Origin: Streptomyces sp. QL37
Lineage (GTDB): Bacteria > Actinomycetota > Actinomycetes > Streptomycetales > Streptomycetaceae
Length of the DNA stretch: 64,000 nucleotides
Assembly (NCBI RefSeq): GCF_002941025.1
Contig: NZ_PTJS01000001.1
Span: 3,534,001-3,598,000, forward strand
Reading direction: 5' to 3'
The notes under the pieces are model-generated. The model was not told the DNA's origin and did no database searches. It worked only from the letters and a program-made list of their open reading frames with translations. Position numbers and translations under genes: made by a program. Shown one piece after another: positions 28,776 through 36,595 of the stretch (its first letter is position 1; every line of letters starts with the position of its first letter).

Positions 28776-30371
28776 GTGGGCGGCACGGACGGCACCGGCG
28801 GTACGGACAGCCCTGAAGCGGTGCGCGGGACCACCGCACCCGGGACGCCGAGGGACACCGACCGGAGCCGCCGCCCCGTCGCGGCGGCCCTCATGCTCGG
28901 CATGGGACTCGCCGCCATCGACGGCACCATCGTGGCGACCGCCGTGCCGCAGATCGTCGGCGACCTCGGCGGGTTCTCCGTCTTCTCCTGGCTCTTCTCC
29001 GGCTATCTGCTCGCCGTGACCGTCACCCTGCCGGTGTACGGGAAACTCTCCGACACCTTCGGCCGAAAGCCCGTCCTGATCGCCGGGATCATCCTCTTCC
29101 TGGCCGGCTCCCTGCTCTGCGCCGCCGCCTGGAACATGGCCGCCCTCATCGCGTTCCGCGTCGTCCAGGGTCTCGGCGGCGGCGCCCTCCAGGGCACGGT
29201 GCAGACCATCGCCGCCGACCTGTACCCCCTCAAGGAACGGCCGAAGATCCAGGCGAAACTCTCCACCGTCTGGGCCACATCGGCCGTGGCCGGGCCCGCC
29301 GTCGGCGGGCTCCTCGCCGCGTACGCCGACTGGCGCTGGATCTTCCTGATCAACCTGCCGGTCGGCGCCGTCGCCCTCTGGCTGGTGGTCCGTCACCTCC
29401 ACGAACCGGCCAGGCCGCGCCCCGCCACCCGGCCCCGCATCGACTGGGCGGGCGCCCTCGCGGTCTTCGCCACCGGCGCGCTCCTGCTGACCGCGCTCGT
29501 CCAGGGCGGCGTCGCCTGGCCCTGGCTCTCCGCCCCCTCGCTCGGGCTGCTGGGGGCGAGCGCCGCGCTGGCCGCCCTGACCGTCCTCATCGAGCGCCGC
29601 GCCGCGGAGCCCGTCATACCCGGCTGGGTCTGGCGGCGCCGCACCATCGCCTCGGTCAATCTCGCCCTCGGCGCGATGGGACTGCTCATGGTCGCGCCGA
29701 CCGTCTTCCTGCCGACCTACGCCCAGTCCGTCCTCGGGCTCGGCCCGATCGCCGCCGGGTTCGTCCTCTCCGTGATGACCCTGAGCTGGCCGGTCGCCGC
29801 CGCCCTCTCCGACCGGGTCTACAACCGCATCGGCTTCCGCCGCACCGCGATCATCGGCATGTCCGGGGCCCTGCTGGTCCTGCTCTGCTTCCCGCTCCTG
29901 CCCTACCCCGGCACCGCCTGGCAGCCCGCCCTGCTCATGCTGCTGCTCGGCGCGACCCTCGGTCTCTTCCAACTCCCCCTGATCGTCGGGGTCCAGTCCA
30001 CGGTCGGCTGGGCCGAGCGGGGCACCACCACGGCGTCCGTGCTCTTCTGCCGCCAGGTCGGCCAGAGCCTCGGTGCCGCGCTCTTCGGCGCCGTCGCCAA
30101 CGGCGTGCTCGCCTCCCGGCTGGCCGACTCCCCCGACCCCGGCCTGCCCGACGACCTGGACGCGGTGTCGCACGCCCTCGAGGACCCGGCCGCCCTGTCC
30201 GCCGCGGCGACGGAGTATCTGCGGCGGGCCGTCGACACCGCCGTGGACCACGTGTTCACCGGCGCCGCGGTCGCCGCCGCCCTCGCCCTGCTGGTCCTCG
30301 TCGTCCTGGCCCCGCGCCGCTTCCCCGTCCTGGACGAACACGAGAGCACTCCCCGGACACCGAAGGACTAG
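28776..30371 (+). CDS. MFS multidrug exporter (DHA2, 14-span type)
   Basis: A 531-residue proton-coupled exporter. After about 38 soluble residues it shows LGMGLAAIDGTIVATAVPQIVG (span 1), the motif A variant GKLSDTFGRKPVL, FRVVQGLGGGALQGTVQTI, and WRWIFLINLPVG, all typical of DHA2 drug exporters. GTG 28776 has GGGAAGGG just upstream; ATG 28755 is an alternative. The last 190 bases of the gene recur, inverted, in the palindrome downstream. Confidence 0.9.
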   Translation: MGGTDGTGGTDSPEAVRGTTAPGTPRDTDRSRRPVAAALMLGMGLAAIDGTIVATAVPQIVGDLGGFSVFSWLFSGYLLAVTVTLPVYGKLSDTFGRKPVLIAGIILFLAGSLLCAAAWNMAALIAFRVVQGLGGGALQGTVQTIAADLYPLKERPKIQAKLSTVWATSAVAGPAVGGLLAAYADWRWIFLINLPVGAVALWLVVRHLHEPARPRPATRPRIDWAGALAVFATGALLLTALVQGGVAWPWLSAPSLGLLGASAALAALTVLIERRAAEPVIPGWVWRRRTIASVNLALGAMGLLMVAPTVFLPTYAQSVLGLGPIAAGFVLSVMTLSWPVAAALSDRVYNRIGFRRTAIIGMSGALLVLLCFPLLPYPGTAWQPALLMLLLGATLGLFQLPLIVGVQSTVGWAERGTTTASVLFCRQVGQSLGAALFGAVANGVLASRLADSPDPGLPDDLDAVSHALEDPAALSAAATEYLRRAVDTAVDHVFTGAAVAAALALLVLVVLAPRRFPVLDEHESTPRTPKD

Positions 30372-30799
30372 ACAAGTGGCGTGTTACCTGGGGTAGTTCG
30401 TCCACAACCCTCCCCCTCCGCGATACCCGCGAGTAACGTACGCGCTCCCAACAGCGCGCCCGCGCACCTGCCTTGCAGCCCGCCCCCGGGCCCGGGGGCG
30501 GGCTGCAAGGCAGGTGCGCGGGCGCGCTGTTGGGAGCGCGTACGTTACTCGCGGGTATCGCGGAGGGGGAGGGTTGTGGACGAACTACCCCAGGTAACAC
30601 GCCACTTGTCTAGTCCTTCGGTGTCCGGGGAGTGCTCTCGTGTTCGTCCAGGACGGGGAAGCGGCGCGGGGCCAGGACGACGAGGACCAGCAGGGCGAGG
30701 GCGGCGGCGACCGCGGCGCCGGTGAACACGTGGTCCACGGCGGTGTCGACGGCCCGCCGCAGATACTCCGTCGCCGCGGCGGACAGGGCGGCCGGGTCC
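30182..30799. repeat. 618-bp perfect palindrome overlapping the MFS 3' end
   Basis: Two 309-bp arms meet without a loop at 30490/30491, inside a GC hairpin (CCCCCGGGCCCGGGGG). Mirrored open frames at 30256-30600 and 30381-30725 encode the same residues, showing the arms are identical. The left arm is the real MFS C-terminus and downstream sequence; the right arm is its reverse complement. The right arm ends by switching at CGGGTCC into the next palindrome. Confidence 0.92.
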
Positions 30800-31647
30800 G
30801 GTCATGACGCAGAGCAGCAGGGTGAGAGTGGCGACGGCGATGAACGCGGTGAGGGACATCGTCTGGGCCGACTCGTCGAATCCGTTCACCGGCCCGGCCC
30901 CCTCCTGCGGTCCGGGGCCGGTGCGCCGGCCTTCGCGTGGCCGGCCCGGTCGCGGAGTCCGGCGCTGAGCGGGTCGACGGTGCGGCGGGCGGGCCCCCCG
31001 CAGACGGCGAGCGCGGCGGGGGGCTGGCCAAGGCCTAGGAGGAGGCCGGTGGTGAGTCCGCCGTCGCCGACGGGGCGCGTCATCAGGGTGGGCGCGTAGC
31101 CGGACAGCAGGAGGAAGAGGGTGAAGTAGCCGAGGGCGGTGAGGGCCGAGACGCGGCGCAGCAGCCGGTAGGCGGTGCGGAGCCGTCGCAGGTCGCTGTG
31201 GTGCCCGGGCGCCGGGGCACGGCCGGGCACCACAGCGACCTGCGACGGCTCCGCACCGCCTACCGGCTGCTGCGCCGCGTCTCGGCCCTCACCGCCCTCG
31301 GCTACTTCACCCTCTTCCTCCTGCTGTCCGGCTACGCGCCCACCCTGATGACGCGCCCCGTCGGCGACGGCGGACTCACCACCGGCCTCCTCCTAGGCCT
31401 TGGCCAGCTCCCCGTCGCGCTCGCCGCGATCGCCGTCTACGAGTGGACCGCCCGCCGCACCGTCGACCCGCTCAGCGCCGGACTCCGCGACCGGGCCGGC
31501 CACGCGAAGGCCGGCGCACCGGCCCCGGACCGCAGGAGGGGGCCGGGCCGGTGAACGGATTCGACGAGTCGGCCCAGACGATGTCCCTCACCGCGTTCAT
31601 CGCCGTCGCCACTCTCACCCTGCTGCTCTGCGTCATGACCGGACCCG
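30793..31647. repeat. Second fold-back palindrome over DUF485 and symporter start
   Basis: The left arm 30793-31208 is an inverted copy of the right arm 31223-31647, with a 14-nt centre (31209-31222). The copy is imperfect near 30990-31022, where the left arm lacks 9 nt and has several substitutions relative to 31403-31448; elsewhere it matches. The left end joins the previous palindrome at a 7-nt shared CGGGTCC. Nothing independent of the two inverted copies is seen in 30372-31197. Confidence 0.88.
31198..31554 (+). CDS. DUF485 membrane protein, N-terminus uncertain
   Basis: Small partner protein commonly encoded before acetate/solute:sodium symporters. The body, from HHSDLRRLRTAYRLLRRVS through two membrane spans (ALGYFTLFLLLSGYAPTLM and LGLGQLPVALAAIAVYEWT), is typical of DUF485. 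The natural start is probably lost, because the fold-back centre sits exactly at the 5' end; the GTG at 31198 lies in the palindrome's other arm. The stop overlaps the symporter GTG (GTGA). Confidence 0.75.
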   Translation: MVPGRRGTAGHHSDLRRLRTAYRLLRRVSALTALGYFTLFLLLSGYAPTLMTRPVGDGGLTTGLLLGLGQLPVALAAIAVYEWTARRTVDPLSAGLRDRAGHAKAGAPAPDRRRGPGR

Positions 31648-33158
31648 ACCGCGACGACCTCGACGCGTTCTACACCGGCTACCGCGCCCTCACCCCCCTG
31701 CGGTGCGGGCTCGCCATCGCCGGGGACTACCTCTCCGCCGCGACCGTCCTCTCCACCACCGGCGTCATCGCCCTCACCGGCCACGACGGCCTCGTACTCG
31801 CGCTCAGCACGACGCTCTCGCTGGTCCTGCTGATGTTCCTGCTCGCCGAACCCCTGCGTAACGCGGGCAGGTTCACCATGGGTGACATCCTGACCCGCCG
31901 GGCCCCCGGCCGGGCGGCCCGCGTCGCCTCCTGCACCGTCACCCTCGCCGCGCTGCTGCCCCTGATGGTCGTCCAGCTCGCCGGCAGCGGCGATCTGCTC
32001 GCCTTCATCCTCGGCTTCGACAGCTCGGGCTTCCGCACCGGCTCGATCATCACCCTCGGCGTCGTCATGATCGGTTACGCGGCCATCGGCGGCATGAAGG
32101 GCACCGCCCTGATCCAGATCGTCAAGACCCTCGCGCTGCTGGGCGCGGGGCTCCTCGTCTCCGCACTCGTACTCGACCGCTTCGGCTGGGACCCCGGCGC
32201 CCTGCTCCGCGCCGCCGAGAGCGGGAGCGGGGCGGGCGCCGCCTATCTGCACTCCGGCCTCCAGTTCGGCGGCAGCGACCTCGACATGATCAGCAGCGAA
32301 CTGACCGTCGTGCTCGGCGCCGCCTGCCTGCCGCACATCACCATGCGGATGGCCGGCGTCCGCAACGCCCGGGCGGTCCGCCGCTCCCTGTCCTGGGCCG
32401 TCTGCGTCGTCGTCGGCCTCTGCCTCCTCCTCACCGTCATCGGCTTCGGGGCCGCAGCCCTCGTCGGGGGCGAACGCATCACCGCTGCCGGGGCCCAGGG
32501 GAACAGCGCCGTCCTTTTGGCCACCGCAGCCGTCGCGGGAGGCGGCAGGACCGGGGCGCTCGTCGTCACCACCATGACCACGGCGATCTTCCTGACCCTG
32601 CTCGCCTCGGTCGCCGGAATGATCCTGGCCTGCGCCAACTCGCTCGCCCACGACCTCTTCGCCCACGGCCGGCGGAACCGGGAGCCGATGAGGCCCCGCA
32701 CGGAGATGGCCGCGGCCCAGGCCGCGGCGGTCGGCGTCGGAGCACTCGCCGTCGCCCTCGCCGTCCTCGCCCGGCACTGGAACGTCCAGGCGCTGGTGAC
32801 CCTGTCCTTCTGCGTCGGGGCGTCCGCCATCGCGCCGGCGCTCGTCTACAGCATGTTCTGGCGCCGCTTCACCCGCACCGGCCTGCTCTGCACCCTCCTC
32901 GGCGGCACCACCTGTGTGTTCGTCCTGATCACCGGCACCGACCTCGTCTCCGGCTCCCCCGGATCCGTCTTCCCCCACCACGACTTCAACTGGTTCCCGC
33001 TCACCACGACCGGCCTCGTCTCCATCCCCTTCGGCTTCCTCGCCGGATGGCTGGGCACCCTGTACGGCAGGGACGCGGACCCCGAAGGACAGCGCCGCCA
33101 GTACGAGGCCGTCGAGCCCTTGATCCTCGCGGGAGCCCCGCCCGCGGGACGGCGGTGA
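31551..33158 (+). CDS. Sodium:solute symporter (ActP-like)
   Basis: A 535-residue transporter with about 13 spans. The N-terminal span (LTAFIAVATLTLLLCVMTG), YRALTPLRCGLAIAGDYLSAATVLSTTGV and EPLRNAGRFTMGDIL are characteristic of cation/acetate symporters. The last span lies near ACANSLAHDLFAHG and beyond. GTG 31551 has a CAGGAGGGGG ribosome site and overlaps the DUF485 stop. It probably takes up short carboxylic acids. The first 97 bases lie in the fold-back right arm, but the frame is intact. Confidence 0.88.
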   Translation: MNGFDESAQTMSLTAFIAVATLTLLLCVMTGPDRDDLDAFYTGYRALTPLRCGLAIAGDYLSAATVLSTTGVIALTGHDGLVLALSTTLSLVLLMFLLAEPLRNAGRFTMGDILTRRAPGRAARVASCTVTLAALLPLMVVQLAGSGDLLAFILGFDSSGFRTGSIITLGVVMIGYAAIGGMKGTALIQIVKTLALLGAGLLVSALVLDRFGWDPGALLRAAESGSGAGAAYLHSGLQFGGSDLDMISSELTVVLGAACLPHITMRMAGVRNARAVRRSLSWAVCVVVGLCLLLTVIGFGAAALVGGERITAAGAQGNSAVLLATAAVAGGGRTGALVVTTMTTAIFLTLLASVAGMILACANSLAHDLFAHGRRNREPMRPRTEMAAAQAAAVGVGALAVALAVLARHWNVQALVTLSFCVGASAIAPALVYSMFWRRFTRTGLLCTLLGGTTCVFVLITGTDLVSGSPGSVFPHHDFNWFPLTTTGLVSIPFGFLAGWLGTLYGRDADPEGQRRQYEAVEPLILAGAPPAGRR

Positions 33159-33180
33159 CGGCACCGGCCGCCACGACGGC

Positions 33181-33227
33181 GCACTGCCCGGCTACGAACC
33201 CCCGAAGGGGCCGGAGCCGGGCAGTGC
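33181..33227. terminator. Bidirectional hairpin terminator
   Basis: Perfect 13-bp stem (33181-33193 with 33215-33227) between the convergent symporter and MFS genes. Confidence 0.85.
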
Positions 33228-33246
33228 GGAAGGACGTGCGCCGGGG

Positions 33247-34704
33247 TCAGCCCTTGGCCGTGGCCACCTCCGGCGCGGCGGCGTCGGCCTGCCCGACGGG
33301 GCCGTCGGCGGGACGGCGGAGGGCGGGAATGAACGCCGAGATCACCACGGCGACCAGCGCGACACCGCAGCCGAACATCAGGCCGGTACGGAACCCGGCC
33401 TCGGAGGTGAAGCTGTACCCGGCCGTCTCCGTGGTCATCTGGGCGAGGACCGCACCGATCACCGCGGCGCCGATCGATGTGCCGAGCGCGCGCATGAGGG
33501 TGTTGAATCCGTTGGCCGCGGCCGTCTCGGACACCGGGACCGAGCTCATGATCAGGGCGGGCATCGCACCGTAGGCCAGGCCGACGCCGCTGCTGCTGAC
33601 CATGAGGAACAGCATCAGCCCCCAGGCGGAGCCCATCAGGAGGATCCCCAGCCCGTAGGCCCCGGCGATGACCAGCACACCGCAGATCAGCGTGAACTTG
33701 GGGCCGCGGGAGTCGGTGAGCTTCCCGCCGAGCGGGGAGATGACCATCATCATGAGGCCGCCGGGCGCCATCCACAGACCCGCCGCGAGCATCGACTGGC
33801 CCAGCCCGTAACCGGTGGCCTCGGGGAACTGCAGGAGCTGCGGCGCGATCAGCATGCCCGCGTACATGCCGAAGCCGACGAAGAGCGACGCGAGGTTGGT
33901 GATCAGCACCCGGGGACGGGCCGTGGTGCGCAGGTCGACCAGCGGGTCCTTGGTCCGCAGCTCCCAGAAGCCCCAGACGAGAAGCACCACGACGGAGGCG
34001 GCGAACAGGCCGATCGTCGTCGTGGAGGTCCAGCCCCACTCGGCGCCCTTGGAGACGGCGAGGAGCAGGCAGACCAGACCCACGGCCAGGCCGAGGGCAC
34101 CGGGCATGTCGAAACGCTGCCCCTTGGCACCGGCCGGGACGTCCGGGACCAGGAACCAGATCAGGGTGAAGATGATGAGGGCCAGCACGGCGGACCCCCA
34201 GAACAGCACCCGCCAGTTCGCGTACTGGGCGACCGCCGAGGCGATCGGCAGACCGAGGGCGCCGCCGATGCCCAGGGAGGCGCTGACCAGGGCGATGGAG
34301 GAGCTCATCTTCTCCTTCGGCACCACGTCACGCAGCAGGGCGATGCCGAGCGGCACCATGCCCATGCCCATCCCCTGCAGTCCGCGCCCGATGATCATGG
34401 GGACGACGGAGGAGGCGAGCGCGCACACCACCGACCCGACGACCAGCGGCACCGCGCACACGAGGAGCATCCGGCGCTTGCCCAGCAGGTCACCCAGCCG
34501 TCCGGAGACCGGCACGCACACGGCCGAGACCAGCAGGGTGACGGTGATCACCCAGGCGGCGTTGGAGGACGTGGTGTCGAGGAGCTTCGGCAGCTCCGCG
34601 ATGAGCGGGGTGACCAGGGTCTGCATGACCGCCGCCACGGTGCCCGCAAAGGCGAGCGTGGCGATCACACCGCCTGATCTGGCGGTCGGCTGGGGGGCAT
34701 CCAT
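33247..34704 (-). CDS. MFS drug exporter (DHA2, 14-span)
   Basis: A 485-residue exporter. It has a first span near residues 14-36 and SNAAWVITVTLLVSAVCVPVSGRLGDLLGKRRML (span 2 to motif A). The stretch IIGRGLQGMGMGMVPLGIALLRDVVP follows, and 14 hydrophobic segments are visible overall. ATG 34704 has AAGGAG upstream. It is divergent from a MarR gene with an operator-like repeat between them, so it is probably repressed by that protein and induced by a toxic ligand. Confidence 0.9.
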   Translation of the reverse strand: MDAPQPTARSGGVIATLAFAGTVAAVMQTLVTPLIAELPKLLDTTSSNAAWVITVTLLVSAVCVPVSGRLGDLLGKRRMLLVCAVPLVVGSVVCALASSVVPMIIGRGLQGMGMGMVPLGIALLRDVVPKEKMSSSIALVSASLGIGGALGLPIASAVAQYANWRVLFWGSAVLALIIFTLIWFLVPDVPAGAKGQRFDMPGALGLAVGLVCLLLAVSKGAEWGWTSTTTIGLFAASVVVLLVWGFWELRTKDPLVDLRTTARPRVLITNLASLFVGFGMYAGMLIAPQLLQFPEATGYGLGQSMLAAGLWMAPGGLMMMVISPLGGKLTDSRGPKFTLICGVLVIAGAYGLGILLMGSAWGLMLFLMVSSSGVGLAYGAMPALIMSSVPVSETAAANGFNTLMRALGTSIGAAVIGAVLAQMTTETAGYSFTSEAGFRTGLMFGCGVALVAVVISAFIPALRRPADGPVGQADAAAPEVATAKG

Positions 34705-34759
34705 GAGGATGGAACTCCTTGGGGTCGTCTGTCTCGTTCTGCCGAGTAGCGATGTGCAT

Positions 34760-34785
34760 CGTACATGCTCAATGTGTCATGCACG
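34760..34785. promoter_or_regulatory. Operator-like inverted repeat between MFS and MarR genes
   Basis: CGTACATG (34760-34767), 10 nt, CATGCACG (34778-34785): 8-bp arms with one mismatch, in an AT-richer patch within the 170-nt divergent promoter region. This is the usual place for a MarR dimer. Confidence 0.5.
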
Positions 34786-34874
34786 TTATGTGTCTAGTAC
34801 ACACCTCATGAGAGCATGGAACCGCCGTCGGAACGACGCACGACCGCCCCGGTGCGGAACAGGAGGCAGCAGGC

Positions 34875-35330
34875 ATGGCCGGACCCACCGACGACGTGGA
34901 GTACGAGCAGATGCTCCTCTGGCGACACGACCTCGCCTACCACCGCGGCGGACGCCACGCGAACGCCCTCCTCGAACGGAGCGCCTACATCCTGCTCAGC
35001 CGCATCCGCGTCCAGGGACCGATGACCATCGGCGAACTGAGCGACGCCTTCGGCCTCGACTCCTCCACCCTCAACCGCCAGACCGCCGCCGCGACACGCG
35101 CCGGACTGACCGAGCGCATCGCCGACCCGGAGGGCGGCATGGCCCGCAAGTTCCGCATCACCGACAAGGGCGCCCGCCTCCTCGACGAAGAACGCGACCG
35201 CGTCGTACGCGCCCTGGACCAGGTCATGAACGACTGGCCGGACGAGGACATAGCCGCCTACGCCACCTACCTCAAACGCTTCAACACCGGCATCGAGCGC
35301 ATCTCCAAGCGCCCCTGGCCACGCCCCTGA
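34875..35330 (+). CDS. MarR-family transcriptional regulator
   Basis: A 151-residue winged-helix protein. The DNA-binding helices are in GPMTIGELSDAFGLDSSTLNRQTAAATRAGLTERI, followed by the wing ADPEGGMARKFRITDKG. Helices at both ends form the dimer. AGGAGG lies upstream of ATG 34875. It is divergent from an MFS exporter it probably represses. Confidence 0.9.
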   Translation: MAGPTDDVEYEQMLLWRHDLAYHRGGRHANALLERSAYILLSRIRVQGPMTIGELSDAFGLDSSTLNRQTAAATRAGLTERIADPEGGMARKFRITDKGARLLDEERDRVVRALDQVMNDWPDEDIAAYATYLKRFNTGIERISKRPWPRP

Positions 35331-35418
35331 CCCGGCCGGCCCACCACAAGCCGCCCCGTCACCACCCCACAGACCCCGGCCGGCCCACCACAAGCCGCCC
35401 CGTCACCACCCCACAGAC
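35331..35418 (+). repeat. Tandem 44-bp direct repeat, two perfect copies
   Basis: Unit 1 is 35331-35374 and unit 2 is 35375-35418. Both begin CCCGGCCGGCCC and end CACCCCACAGAC. The repeat starts right after the MarR stop. A looser second repeat (GGCACCGC...CACCCCGCCGAC) fills most of 35419-35488. It sits between two convergent genes. Confidence 0.85.
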
Positions 35419-35488
35419 CCCGGCACCGCGCACCCCGCCGACGCCACTCCCCTCCCAGGGCCCGGCACCGCCGCACACCCCGCCGACG

Positions 35489-36391
35489 TCACTCCCCCAC
35501 AGGACCCGGCACCGCCGCGCGCCCCGTCAGCGCCGCCAGCGAATTGCGTACGTGCGCCATGTGCGCCTGCACCTCCTCGCGGCCCTCCTCGTGCTCCCGC
35601 AGGATCCGCTCGGTCTCCCGCACCACACGCTCCTCCGCCACCCTGGCCCCGGACAACAGCTCGGCCGCCCGCGCCTCCGCGTCCTCCTGACCGTGCCGGG
35701 CCGCCTCCTCCGTCTCCGCGAGCTCCCGCCGCGCCCTCTCGAGCAGCGCCTCCCCACGCGCCGCCAGCTCCGCCTCGCGCTCCGCCGCGACCGCCTCCGC
35801 ACGGGCGATCTCACCCTCCGCCGCCTTGCCCCGCTCGGCATGCTCCTGCTCCTGGTGCGCCAGCACACCCGCCGTACGACGACGCGTACCGGCCATCTCC
35901 TCCTCAGCGGCCCCCCGCATCTCACCGGCCTGCCGACGCGCCTCCTCCACCAGCGCCGCGGCACTCTCCCGCGCCTCGGCCAGCACCTCCTCCGCACGGG
36001 CGTCCGCCGCCGCCCGCACGGCCCCCGCCCGCTCGCGCGCCGCCTCGCGGACCTCCCGGCCCGCCGCGTCCGCCGCGTCCCGCAGCGCCTGCGCCTCCTC
36101 CAGCGCCGCACCCCGCGCCGCCTCCGCCTCGGCCTCGGCCAGAGCGAGAATCTGCTGGGCACGCTCCCCCAGCGACACAAACGTCTGCGGCGCGAGCGAG
36201 GCCACCACCTCGCCCAGCCGCGCCGACTCCGCCGCCAGCTCCTCGGCCCGCTCCCTCAGCAGGGCAAGGCGCTCCAGGGCCCCGTCCCGCTCCGCCGACA
36301 GCGAGGCCACCGTGCGGTCCACCTGCTCAGGGCGGTAACCACGCCCCCGAACACCGACAAAACCGTGCGCGGACACCGGTCCACCACTCAT
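35489..36391 (-). CDS. Coiled-coil protein with DivIVA-like N-terminus
   Basis: A 300-residue protein. A short N-terminal segment (GVRGRGYRPEQVDRTVASL) resembles the DivIVA/Scy membrane- or polymer-targeting motif. Residues about 30-290 are an almost uninterrupted Ala/Glu/Arg coiled coil with many EEARR and AREAA-type heptads. Streptomyces Scy and FilP are longer proteins of this style. It may be a cytoskeletal or scaffold component. It lies immediately upstream-side of the toxin/immunity-like island on the same strand as its first genes, but with its own leader. Confidence 0.72.
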   Translation of the reverse strand: MSGGPVSAHGFVGVRGRGYRPEQVDRTVASLSAERDGALERLALLRERAEELAAESARLGEVVASLAPQTFVSLGERAQQILALAEAEAEAARGAALEEAQALRDAADAAGREVREAARERAGAVRAAADARAEEVLAEARESAAALVEEARRQAGEMRGAAEEEMAGTRRRTAGVLAHQEQEHAERGKAAEGEIARAEAVAAEREAELAARGEALLERARRELAETEEAARHGQEDAEARAAELLSGARVAEERVVRETERILREHEEGREEVQAHMAHVRNSLAALTGRAAVPGPVGE

Positions 36392-36529
36392 CCCTGAAGC
36401 CCTCTTTCCCGCTCTCCGACTCCACGACCGTGCAGCAATACGTCAAGGATGCGGTAATTGGCCCGGAAGTCGGAATCGATCAGCCGTATTCAGGACGGAA
36501 GCGACCCGCATCACAGAACCCCACACAAA

Positions 36530-36560
36530 AGGCGCCCGCCCCCTCACGGGACGAGCGCCT
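36530..36560 (-). terminator. Hairpin terminator after the deaminase-SUKH gene
   Basis: The AGGCGC arm starting at 36530 pairs with GCGCCT ending at 36560, about 12 of 14 positions matching with a TCAC loop. Confidence 0.6.
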
Positions 36561-36595
36561 CTCGTACACGACGGATCAGATCCGATCGGACCGTG

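Noticed and set aside
30256..30725. Two mirrored 114-codon frames
   Set aside because: They exist only because the region is a perfect palindrome; codon bias is wrong.
30886..31233. Minus-strand copy of the DUF485 gene
   Set aside because: An inverted, degraded copy in the left arm of the palindrome; no independent promoter or partner gene.
35331..35418. CRISPR array
   Set aside because: The two 44-bp units are directly adjacent without spacers, and no cas genes are present.
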